A stretch of 64,000 nucleotides of DNA from NCBI RefSeq assembly GCF_000418365.1, contig NC_021663.1, positions 62,001 through 126,000 of the forward strand, read 5' to 3'. The position numbers and the translations under genes were made by a program. The notes under the pieces are model-generated. The model was not told where the DNA came from, did not search any database, and worked only from the letters and a program-made list of their open reading frames with translations. Below are positions 38,466-46,477 of this stretch, piece by piece. The stretch is from Corynebacterium terpenotabidum Y-11. Lineage in GTDB: Bacteria > Actinomycetota > Actinomycetes > Mycobacteriales > Mycobacteriaceae. How positions within the stretch are numbered: position 1 is the first letter of the stretch; each line of letters opens with the position of its first letter.

Positions 38466-39983
38466 TCACTGCCGGGTCACTGCCACGAGCAGCAGCTCCG
38501 CCCGGGCCACCGGATCGTCCAGGTCCACCTCGCAGATCTCTGCGATGCGGGTCAGCCGGGTCCGCACCGTGTGCCGGTGCACGCCCAGCGCCTCCGCGGT
38601 CACCGCCGTCTTTCCGCCGGAGCGCAGCCAGGTCTCGAGGGTCTGCAGCAGCTCCCGGCCCTCGGACGCATCGCCGTCACCGGCTCCCACCAGCCGGTCC
38701 AGTGTTTCGGAGGCCCGCACATCCAGCGCCGAGCGCACCGCGGCGTCCTGCAGCCAGGCCGTGCCGGTCTCATACGGTCCGGCGGCTGACCCGGGCGGCA
38801 TGGACCGCGCCGCCGTCTCCAACCGGTGCACCCGCTCCAGTGTCACCTCGTTCCACGCCACCGGCTCGCCGACGGCGATCCGCAACTTCGCCGCGGACGC
38901 CCCGAAGGTCGCCGCCACATCCGCGACGGGGCGTGACCCGCGGAACAGGAATACCGAGGTCGCGGTATTCAGCGGGGTGCTGTAGAGGTGGCGTCCGCCC
39001 ACCGCCAGGCCACGGTCAGCCTCGGCCAGGGCGCGACGCAGATCCGCCGCCCGGTCCGCGGCGACCACGACCGGGCGGACCCGACCGGCACCGTCGGCCG
39101 CGCCGTCGAGGATGTGCCCGGTCGACAGGCCCGCACTGTCCAGCCCCAGCTGCACCCGCAATGCCAGCGAGTTCAACTCCGTCCGGGCCTGCCGCAGATA
39201 GGCGGGTCGCTGCAGCAGGATGTCCGCCAGACCGGCGGCATGTTTCAGCACCGACCGGTCATGCGGGGTGAACGGGTGGTCGGCGACGACCGTGATGAGG
39301 TGCACCCGTTCGCCCTGCGGCGTCATCCGTTGGCTGATCCGCCACACCCCGTCACGCTGCCCGGCACCGGACCGGGTGGCGCGGCGCCCTTCCTCCACCG
39401 CCGACAGTGAGCCGGCCGGCCCGGTCGGGTCGACATGCCCGTGCAGACGTCCGTCATTGTCTGTCACGGCGACAGCGCAGTTCAGGTGGGACGCCGTCTC
39501 CGCGAGCAGGGCGTCCATCCCGCCCCGGACCGCGGCAGCGGACAACAGTTCCTGCACGGCGATGAGGCGTTCCTGCTCACGGGTCGCCTGCCGGGCCCGT
39601 TCGGCGGCGACCGCATTGAGGATCGCAATGAACGCGGTGTGCCGGGGCACCTCGATGACACTGATGCCGTGGGTGCGGGCGGCCTCCACCAGGTCGGTGG
39701 GAACGTCGGGGTAGAACAGCCCGGTCCCGAAGCCGATGGCGCTGACCTGCGACTCGGCCAGCCGGGCGACGTAGTCGGGGAAGGGGTCGACCTCGCGGGC
39801 CAGGGCCATGCCGACGGTGAGGACGACCGCCTGGGGGTGGAGGAATTCCCGCGGATCGGTGAGTTCTGTCGGCTGGATCACCGAGAAGCCGGTACCGGGC
39901 GGCGCGTCGACGATCACCCGCAGATCCAGGTGCTGCTGACCGGACAGCCAGGACAGCAGGAGGGGAGAACCAACAGCACTCAT
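38466..39983 (-). CDS. PucR-family transcriptional regulator of the GABA genes
   Basis: 505 residues from the ATG at 39983. An N-terminal PucR-like sensor domain (LLLSWLSGQQHLDLRVIVDA), a central GGDEF-like/GAF-like part and the C-terminal PucR HTH_30 motif (LLQTLETWLRSGGKTAVTAE, ALGVHRHTVRTRLTRIAEIC) are in the usual order. Such proteins activate genes for purine, proline or GABA use in response to the substrate. It is divergent from gabT and follows the gabD direction, so it is a strong candidate for the local activator. Confidence 0.88.
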   Translation of the reverse strand: MSAVGSPLLLSWLSGQQHLDLRVIVDAPPGTGFSVIQPTELTDPREFLHPQAVVLTVGMALAREVDPFPDYVARLAESQVSAIGFGTGLFYPDVPTDLVEAARTHGISVIEVPRHTAFIAILNAVAAERARQATREQERLIAVQELLSAAAVRGGMDALLAETASHLNCAVAVTDNDGRLHGHVDPTGPAGSLSAVEEGRRATRSGAGQRDGVWRISQRMTPQGERVHLITVVADHPFTPHDRSVLKHAAGLADILLQRPAYLRQARTELNSLALRVQLGLDSAGLSTGHILDGAADGAGRVRPVVVAADRAADLRRALAEADRGLAVGGRHLYSTPLNTATSVFLFRGSRPVADVAATFGASAAKLRIAVGEPVAWNEVTLERVHRLETAARSMPPGSAAGPYETGTAWLQDAAVRSALDVRASETLDRLVGAGDGDASEGRELLQTLETWLRSGGKTAVTAEALGVHRHTVRTRLTRIAEICEVDLDDPVARAELLLVAVTRQ

Positions 39984-40119
39984 GGCCACAGTGTACAAAC
40001 AACGCCACATCATTCGCCCATCGGGAGATCAGCGAGGTCTGTGGCCGCGGCCCATAATTCAAGGTGTGAAAACAGCCGGATCCGCTGATGGTCCGGCCAG
40101 CCTCAAACAAGGAGCCCCT

Positions 40120-41463
40120 ATGCAGGACCTTCCCTCCCGTCTCCCGCAGCAGCGGAGCATCGTCACCGACCAGCTGCCCGGACCCGTCTCCGCCGCGCTG
40201 GCCGCGCGCACCGCGGCGTCCGTCCCCCGCGGCATCGCCCCGTCGCTGGCCGCCTACGTTGTCGACGCCGACGGTGGCGTCCTCGTGGACGCCGACGGTA
40301 ACTCCTTCATCGACTTCGCCTCCGGCATCGCCGTGACCTCCGTCGGCGCCTCCAATGCGAAGGTGGTGGACGCCGTGGCCGCCGCCGCCGCCCACTTCAC
40401 CCACACCAACTTCACCACCTCGCCGTACCAGTCCTACGTCGACGTCGCCGAGAAGCTCAACGAGATCACCCCGGGTGACCACGACAAGCGCACCGTCCTG
40501 CTGAACTCCGGTGCCGAGGCCGTCGAAAACGCGGTGAAGATCGCCCGTGCCTTCACCGGGAAGCCCGCCGTCGCCGTCATGGACCGCGCCTACCACGGCC
40601 GCACCAACCTCACCATGGCCATGACCGCGAAGAACGTGCCCTACAAGTCCGGTTTCGGCCCCTTCGCCTCCGACGTCTACCGCGTCCCGATGAGCTACCC
40701 GCTGCGCGACCAGCTCACCGGACCGGAGGCCGCCGAGCGCACCATCTGGACGATGGAGAAGGAGATCGGGTCGGAGAACCTCTCCTGTGTCGTCATCGAA
40801 CCGATCCAGGGTGAGGGCGGTTTCATCGCCCCGGCCGAGGGCTTCCTCCCGGCGATCGCCGAGTGGTGCCGCGCCAACGGCGTGGTCTTCATCGCCGATG
40901 AGATCCAGGCCGGCATGTGCCGCACCGGCGACTGGTTCGCCGTCAACCACGAGAACGTCGTCCCCGACATCCTCACCATCGCTAAGGGCGTCGCCGGTGG
41001 CATGCCGCTGTCCGCGGTCACCGGCCGCGCCGAGATCATGGACGCCTCCGGCCCCGGATCCCTCGGTGGCACCTACGCCGGCAACCCGGTCGCCTGCGCT
41101 GCCGCTCTCGCCGCCATCGACGAGATGGAGACCCACGACCTGGCCGGACGCGCCCGCGAGATCGAGGGCATCGTCCGCGAGGTGCTGGAGCCCCTGGTCG
41201 ATGAGACCGCCGGACGCGTCGCCGAGGTCCGCGGCCGCGGTGCGATGCTCGCCGTCGAGATCACCGGCGCGGACGGACGTCCGGACGCCGCGGCCGTGAA
41301 GAAGGTCGCCGCCGCCTGCCAGGCCGCCGGCGTGCTGATCCTCACCTGCGGCCTCGACGGCAACGTCATCCGGCTGCTGCCCGCCCTGGTCATCTCCGAG
41401 TCGCTGCTGCGCGACGGGCTCACCGTGCTCGCCGCCGCACTGCGCAGTGAGGTGGGTGTCTGA
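40120..41463 (+). CDS. gabT: 4-aminobutyrate-2-oxoglutarate transaminase
   Basis: A 447-residue class III PLP aminotransferase converting GABA and 2-oxoglutarate to succinate semialdehyde and glutamate. Conserved blocks: LLNSGAEAVENAVKIAR, DRAYHGRTNLTMAMTAK, the cofactor Asp in VVFIADEIQAGMCRTG, the Schiff-base Lys in ILTIAKGVAGGMPL (K289) and GGTYAGNPVACAAA. The start at 40120 follows AAGGAG. Its stop overlaps the gabP start (TGATG). It supplies the substrate for the two SSADH enzymes encoded on either side. Confidence 0.95.
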   Translation: MQDLPSRLPQQRSIVTDQLPGPVSAALAARTAASVPRGIAPSLAAYVVDADGGVLVDADGNSFIDFASGIAVTSVGASNAKVVDAVAAAAAHFTHTNFTTSPYQSYVDVAEKLNEITPGDHDKRTVLLNSGAEAVENAVKIARAFTGKPAVAVMDRAYHGRTNLTMAMTAKNVPYKSGFGPFASDVYRVPMSYPLRDQLTGPEAAERTIWTMEKEIGSENLSCVVIEPIQGEGGFIAPAEGFLPAIAEWCRANGVVFIADEIQAGMCRTGDWFAVNHENVVPDILTIAKGVAGGMPLSAVTGRAEIMDASGPGSLGGTYAGNPVACAAALAAIDEMETHDLAGRAREIEGIVREVLEPLVDETAGRVAEVRGRGAMLAVEITGADGRPDAAAVKKVAAACQAAGVLILTCGLDGNVIRLLPALVISESLLRDGLTVLAAALRSEVGV

Positions 41464-42935
41464 TGGACGGCACACAACGCGACCCCCGGGGTACGCACGA
41501 CGCACAGGACGCCCAGAGCCCACCGCAGATCCAGGGTGAGCGCGGCCGGACCCGGAAGGAAGCGAAGAAGCTCGCCAACCGGCATGTCACGCTGATCGCC
41601 CTCGGCGGCATCATCGGCTCGAGCCTGTTCATCGGTTCCGGCAACATCATCCGCTCCACCGGGCCGGCGGCGATCCTGTCGTACCTGCTCGGCGGGGTGC
41701 TGGTGTACCTGGCGATGAAGATGCTCGGGGAGATGGCCTCCCACCGGCCCGCGGTCGGCTCCTTCATGGACTATGCGAAGGACGGCCTCGGCGACGGGGC
41801 GTCCTACCTCGTCGGGTGGCTGTACTGGTACTTCTGGGTCGGCGTGCTGGCCTATGAGGCCGTCATCGGCGGGGAGACCCTGCACGGCTGGTTCACCGCC
41901 GTGCCGACCTGGGCCTGGTCACTGATTCTGCTGGCCGTGTTCGTCGGCTCCAATGCGGTCTCCACCCGCGGCTTCGGCGAGGTCGAGTTCTGGCTCGCCG
42001 GCGTGAAGGTCATCGCCGTCATCGTTTTCCTCATCGCCGGTACGCTCTTCGCGCTCGGCCTGTGGCCGAACTCGGACTTCAGCGTCCAGCACCTCTGGGA
42101 CCACGGCGGGTTCGCCCCGAACGGGGTCGGCCAGGCGCTGACCGGTGTGGCGATCGTGATCTTCGCCTACTTCGGTACCGAGATCGCCGTGATGGCCGCC
42201 GCGGAATCCGAGGATCCGGGCAAGGCCGTGACGCGGGCGACGAACACCGTCGTGTGGCGCATCCTGCTGTTCTTCGTCGGCTCGGTCGCCCTCATCGTCA
42301 TGATCGTGCCCTGGGACGAACTCCCGGAGCCGACGGATGTCGCCTCCGCCCCGTTCACCTACGTCTTCGAGCTCTTCGGCCTGCCCGGTGCGGCGACCGT
42401 CATGCAGCTCATCATCTTCACCGCGGTGCTGTCCGTGCTGAACTCCGGGCTGTACTCGGCGTCCCGCATGCTCGCCGCGATGGGGGACCAGGGTTTCGCG
42501 CCGAAGGCCGTCACCGTGCGCAACAGGCGCGGTGTGCCGCTGGTGGCGCTGGTGGCGTCCACCGTCGGTGGTGTCGCCGCGACCATCGTGAACTTCGCGT
42601 TCCCGGACACCGGCATCTTCGACTTCATCATGAACTCCTCGGGCCTGGTGGCGCTGTTCGTGTACGTCATCATCGCGCTGACGCACTGGAACATGCGCCG
42701 GAAGATGACCCCGGCGGAGGTTGGTGCGCTGGAGATGAAGGCGCCGCTGTACCCGTGGGTGAACCTCCTGCTCATCGCCGGTGTCATCGCCGTGTTCATC
42801 GTGATGGTGGTGCAGGAGTCCAGCCGCACCCAGGTGTGGACCAGCCTCATCGCCACCGGTGTGGTGGTGGTGCTGTGGCCGCTGGTGAAGCGGAACCTGG
42901 CGACGCGACGGGACGGACAGGGCGACGCCCGGTAG
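41463..42935 (+). CDS. gabP: APC-family amino acid permease, probable GABA permease
   Basis: A 490-residue protein with about 12 transmembrane helices and the amino acid permease signature near the N-terminus (NRHVTLIALGGIIGSSLFIG, SGNIIRSTGPAAILSYLLGG). EVEFWLAGVKVIAVIVFL and IFAYFGTEIAVMAAAESEDP follow in the expected order. It imports an amino acid by proton symport; GABA is inferred from the one-base overlap with gabT. Confidence 0.9.
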   Translation: MDGTQRDPRGTHDAQDAQSPPQIQGERGRTRKEAKKLANRHVTLIALGGIIGSSLFIGSGNIIRSTGPAAILSYLLGGVLVYLAMKMLGEMASHRPAVGSFMDYAKDGLGDGASYLVGWLYWYFWVGVLAYEAVIGGETLHGWFTAVPTWAWSLILLAVFVGSNAVSTRGFGEVEFWLAGVKVIAVIVFLIAGTLFALGLWPNSDFSVQHLWDHGGFAPNGVGQALTGVAIVIFAYFGTEIAVMAAAESEDPGKAVTRATNTVVWRILLFFVGSVALIVMIVPWDELPEPTDVASAPFTYVFELFGLPGAATVMQLIIFTAVLSVLNSGLYSASRMLAAMGDQGFAPKAVTVRNRRGVPLVALVASTVGGVAATIVNFAFPDTGIFDFIMNSSGLVALFVYVIIALTHWNMRRKMTPAEVGALEMKAPLYPWVNLLLIAGVIAVFIVMVVQESSRTQVWTSLIATGVVVVLWPLVKRNLATRRDGQGDAR

Positions 42936-42956
42936 GGACCCGGTCCGCCGCGGGGC

Positions 42957-44426
42957 CTACTTCTTCACGGAGTAGAGCCGCCGGTTGACGAACTCGTCCA
43001 TGCCCACCACACCGAGCTCGCGGCCGTAGCCGGAGCACTTCACTCCGCCGAAGGGGAGGTACTCCACCTCCGGCGGGGTCATGTTCGCCCCGGTCATCCC
43101 GGCCTCGACCTTCACGGCGAAAGCTTCGGCGCGGCCCGGTTCCCCGGCGAAGACGGTGGAGCCCAGCCCGAAGCGGGTGTTGTTCGCCAGTGCCAGGGCC
43201 TCCTCGTCGGAGGAGACGCGGAAGACCTGGACGACGGGGCCGAACATCTCCTCGTAGTAGATGTCCGAGCCGACGGGGACGTCGGTGAGCACGGTCGGCC
43301 ACACATAGGCCCCGGCGGCGAACTCGCCTCCGGTCACGCGGGTACCGCCGGTGTGCAGGGTCGCTCCGGCGTCCACCGCCCGGTTGATCTGGTCGATGAG
43401 CCGGTCGGCGGCGGCGAAAGAGGACAACGGCCCGAAGGTGGGGGTGGTCGTGCCCGGGTCGGCGGCGAAGGCCACCGACCCGGTGGTCTCCAGCCGCGGG
43501 TCTGCGGGGGTGTACTCCGCGGCCCGGGCGACAATCTCGTCGACGAAGTCCTCGTAGATGTCGGCCATGACGATGAGCCGCTTATTGCCGTTGCACACCT
43601 GTCCGGTGTTCTCCAGCCGCTGGGACAGCGCGGCCCGGGCCTGTGCCCGCGGATCCGCGCTGGACAGGACCACGTAGGGGTCGGATCCGCCGAGCTCGAG
43701 GACCGCCTTCTTCAGTGCGGCACCGGCCTGGGCGGCGATGGCGGCGCCTGCGCGCTCCGAACCGGTCAGCGAGACGCCCTGCACCCGGGGATCGACGATG
43801 ATGTCGCTGATCTGGGAGTGGGTGGCGAAGAGGTTGGTGTAGCCGGTGGCGGGGAAGCCGCAGTCCCGCAGTGCGGTGCGGATGATCTCCTCGGTGACGA
43901 GTGCCGACCTGGGCACACTCTCGGTGTGCTTGAGCAGCACGGTATTGCCGACCAGCAGGTTGGGTGCCGCGAAACGGGCGATCTGGTAGTAGGGGTAGTT
44001 CCACGGCATGACGCCGAGGACCACGCCGACGGGAAGCTTCTGGTACCAGGAGGTGGAGTCTTCGGCATCGTCGAGGAGCTGGTCGGCGAGATGCTCTTCG
44101 GCATGGTCGGCGTTGTAGCGGAAGATCGCGGCGGAGAACTCCGCCTCGTCGCGGGCCTCGATGAGCGGCTTGCCCATTTCCTCGGTGATGATCAGGGCCA
44201 GTTCTCCGGCGCGGGCCTCGAAGAGGTCGGCGATGCGCCGGACGACGGCGATGCGGTCGAGGAGGGGGACGTCGCGCCAGACGGTGAAGGCGGTGGCTGC
44301 GGCGTCCACGATCTCCGTGATGTCGGCGTCGGTGGCGAAAGGGTACTCGGAGAGGATGTCACCGGTGGTGACGTCGATGGCACGGTAGACGGGGGACGCC
44401 GTGGAGGCGATCGGTGTGACGGTCAT
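42957..44426 (-). CDS. gabD2: Second succinate-semialdehyde dehydrogenase paralogue
   Basis: 489 residues, with the same motifs as the enzyme at 36951: MPWNYPYYQIARFAAPN, SLTGSERAGAAIAAQ, VLELGGSDPYVVL, catalytic C278 in NTGQVCNGNKR, and EEMFGPVVQVF. It differs by a short insertion near residues 310-325 (TTGSVAFAADPGTTTPTFG). It is convergent with gabP, ending 21 bp away. The start at 44426 (MTVTPIAS) is chosen because the upstream extension lacks protein character. Confidence 0.88.
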   Translation of the reverse strand: MTVTPIASTASPVYRAIDVTTGDILSEYPFATDADITEIVDAAATAFTVWRDVPLLDRIAVVRRIADLFEARAGELALIITEEMGKPLIEARDEAEFSAAIFRYNADHAEEHLADQLLDDAEDSTSWYQKLPVGVVLGVMPWNYPYYQIARFAAPNLLVGNTVLLKHTESVPRSALVTEEIIRTALRDCGFPATGYTNLFATHSQISDIIVDPRVQGVSLTGSERAGAAIAAQAGAALKKAVLELGGSDPYVVLSSADPRAQARAALSQRLENTGQVCNGNKRLIVMADIYEDFVDEIVARAAEYTPADPRLETTGSVAFAADPGTTTPTFGPLSSFAAADRLIDQINRAVDAGATLHTGGTRVTGGEFAAGAYVWPTVLTDVPVGSDIYYEEMFGPVVQVFRVSSDEEALALANNTRFGLGSTVFAGEPGRAEAFAVKVEAGMTGANMTPPEVEYLPFGGVKCSGYGRELGVVGMDEFVNRRLYSVKK

Positions 44427-44550
44427 GCCCCCATTGTCAGTGAACAAGGTTTCACAATCGTTAACTCCGGGGGGAGATCCCGTCAGCGGACGGAAGCCGG
44501 CGTCATTGACGCTGCGCCTGAGAGCGGAGCAGGTGATGACGGTCCGGAAA

Positions 44551-45111
44551 CTACTGCTCGGCGGCCTCGCGGGCCTGGGCAATGAGACGGTCCGAGATGC
44601 TGGGGGACCCGGTGCCGACCAGACGGACCGACCTCATCCGGGCGACGGTGTCCAGTACCAGTTCAGCGACATCCTCGGGGTGCCCCGACGCGTCCACCGA
44701 CGTGCCGTACTCGTCGGCCTCCAGTGGTGCGGGGCCGGCCTTCCCCGGGGTGACCAGTTCGATGAAGACGAGACGGGTGGCGTCCTGCCCGGTGAGAGCG
44801 GCGACCCCCTCGGCCTCGCGGAGGAGGTCGCGGCTCGCCCGGCTCAGCGGCGGGCAGATGACGATGGTGGAGGTGCCGGAGACCGCGCGGTCGGCGATCC
44901 AGTCGCGCATCCGGTGCAGCTGTCCGGTGAGGTCGGCGGAGCAGAGATTCTGGCCGGTGGCGATCTTGCGCCGGGCCGTGGCCGGGTGGAACGTGTCGGC
45001 ATCGGCGACGGCCATACCGGTGAGTCGGGACAGGTGCTCGGCGACCGCCGCCTGTCCGGAGCCGCACGCACCGGTGAGAACCATGTGCACGGCCGGGAAC
45101 TTCGAAGACAT
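44551..45111 (-). CDS. Gluconate-kinase-like P-loop protein with altered Walker A
   Basis: 186 residues with the outline of a GntK-type small kinase: hydrophobic strand VHMVLTGACGSGQAAVAEHL, DADTFHPATARRKIATGQNL and STIVICPPLSRASRDLLREA. The phosphate-binding loop reads GACGSGQA, where active kinases have GxxGSGKS/T, so the essential Lys and the following Ser/Thr are lost. Either it is a non-catalytic paralogue or an inactive kinase. It is divergent from the MFS gene 70 bp away. Confidence 0.65.
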   Translation of the reverse strand: MSSKFPAVHMVLTGACGSGQAAVAEHLSRLTGMAVADADTFHPATARRKIATGQNLCSADLTGQLHRMRDWIADRAVSGTSTIVICPPLSRASRDLLREAEGVAALTGQDATRLVFIELVTPGKAGPAPLEADEYGTSVDASGHPEDVAELVLDTVARMRSVRLVGTGSPSISDRLIAQAREAAEQ

Positions 45112-45181
45112 GGGGCACCACCCTACGCGGTGCCGCCGGGGTAAGCACAGTCGCCGGCGGCGCGTCGTAGAGTGTCCCCCT

Positions 45182-46435
45182 GTGACCGCCACCGTAACCT
45201 CCCCTCCGGCCACCGGACGTTCTCTCGCCGCCGCGGCGTACATCTTCGCCGTCGTCATGATGGGCACCACCCTGCCGACGCCGCTCTACCCGACGATGTC
45301 GGGCGCCTTCGGCTTCGGCTCCGCGGCGACGACGGTCCTGTTCGCGGTCTACGCGGTCGGCGTGGTCGCCGGACTCGTCATCTTCGGCCGCCTCTCCGAC
45401 ACGCTCGGACGTCGGCCCGTCCTCGCGGTGGCACTGGTCCTGTCGCTCGTGTCGGCGGTGATGTTCCTCGCGGCGGGGCTGCCCACCGATGGTTCCGGGG
45501 TGGACGCCACGGGCGGGTCGACGGCCGGGCTGGTCCTCATGTACGTCGGCCGGGTGCTCTCGGGCTTCGCTGCGGGGATCTTCACCGGCACCGGCACCGT
45601 GACCGTGATGGAGAACGCCCCGGCGGGTCGCGCCACCCTGGCCGCGGCGGTGGCGACAGCGGCGAACATCGGCGGGCTGGGACTGGGTGTGCTGGTGGCC
45701 GGCTGTGTCGCTGAGCTGGCCGACAATCCACTGACCTGGCCGTTCATCACCCACGCGGTGATGCTGGCGGTCGCCGCGCTGCTGTTGCCCGGGGTGCGGG
45801 ACGGGGTGGTGCGTCCTGCCCGGACAGAGCGGACCCGGTGCGGTGGGTGGCTTCCCCGGCCGCAGGTCCCGGGTGTGCCCGCCCCGGTCCGCGGACTGTT
45901 CGTGGCGTCCGTCCCGGCGGTGGTCGCCGGCTACACGGTGTGCGGCGTGTTCTCCTCGCTGGCCCCGAACTTCATGAGCCGTGAACTGGGCATCTCCTCG
46001 CCGGCGACGGTCGCGGTGGTGACCGCGGCACTGTTCCTCGCGTCCGCGGTCGCGCAGATCGTGCTGCGTGGCTGGCCCGACCGGGTGCTCATGGTACTGG
46101 GCCTGGTCCTGCTGGTGGTGTGCGCCCTGGTGGTGATCCTCGCCCTGGCCGTGGATTCCCTGGCGCTGCTGCTCGTGGCCTCGGTGTGCGGTGGCGTGGG
46201 GCAGGGGCTGACATTCATGACCGGGATGCGGGCGATGACCTCACGGGTACCGGCGGCGGAACGGACCGCCGTGACGACCTCCTACTTCATCGTCGGCTAC
46301 CTGGCGTTGGCGGTGCCCGCGATGCTCGCCGGGTTCCTCACCGTGCCGATGGGCCTCGTCGGCTCGACGACGGTCTTCTCCGTGATCACCGTGGTGCTGA
46401 GCATGGTGGGGCTGGGGTTCGTCCGGCGGTTCTGA
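45182..46435 (+). CDS. MFS transporter
   Basis: 417 residues from a GTG at 45182, with 12 hydrophobic segments. The MFS loop 2-3 signature is GRLSDTLGRRPVL and the motif SGFAAGIFTGTGTVTVMENA lies in helices 4-5. It opens with TGRSLAAAAYIFAVVMMGTT, LPTPLYPTMSGAFGF, as in drug or sugar efflux carriers. The 42-bp gap to the beta-glucosidase suggests co-transcription, so a glycoside or sugar is a possible substrate, but this is weak inference. Confidence 0.85.
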   Translation: MTATVTSPPATGRSLAAAAYIFAVVMMGTTLPTPLYPTMSGAFGFGSAATTVLFAVYAVGVVAGLVIFGRLSDTLGRRPVLAVALVLSLVSAVMFLAAGLPTDGSGVDATGGSTAGLVLMYVGRVLSGFAAGIFTGTGTVTVMENAPAGRATLAAAVATAANIGGLGLGVLVAGCVAELADNPLTWPFITHAVMLAVAALLLPGVRDGVVRPARTERTRCGGWLPRPQVPGVPAPVRGLFVASVPAVVAGYTVCGVFSSLAPNFMSRELGISSPATVAVVTAALFLASAVAQIVLRGWPDRVLMVLGLVLLVVCALVVILALAVDSLALLLVASVCGGVGQGLTFMTGMRAMTSRVPAAERTAVTTSYFIVGYLALAVPAMLAGFLTVPMGLVGSTTVFSVITVVLSMVGLGFVRRF

Positions 46436-46477
46436 GACGGCGGCCGCGGGGGCGGCACTTTCGCGTACAAAGGGACC

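Noticed and set aside
39577..41523. 648-codon minus-strand frame opposite gabT and the PucR gene
   Set aside because: Low-complexity Gly/Val/Asp-rich translation typical of antisense frames in GC-rich DNA. Both real genes are on record with full motifs.
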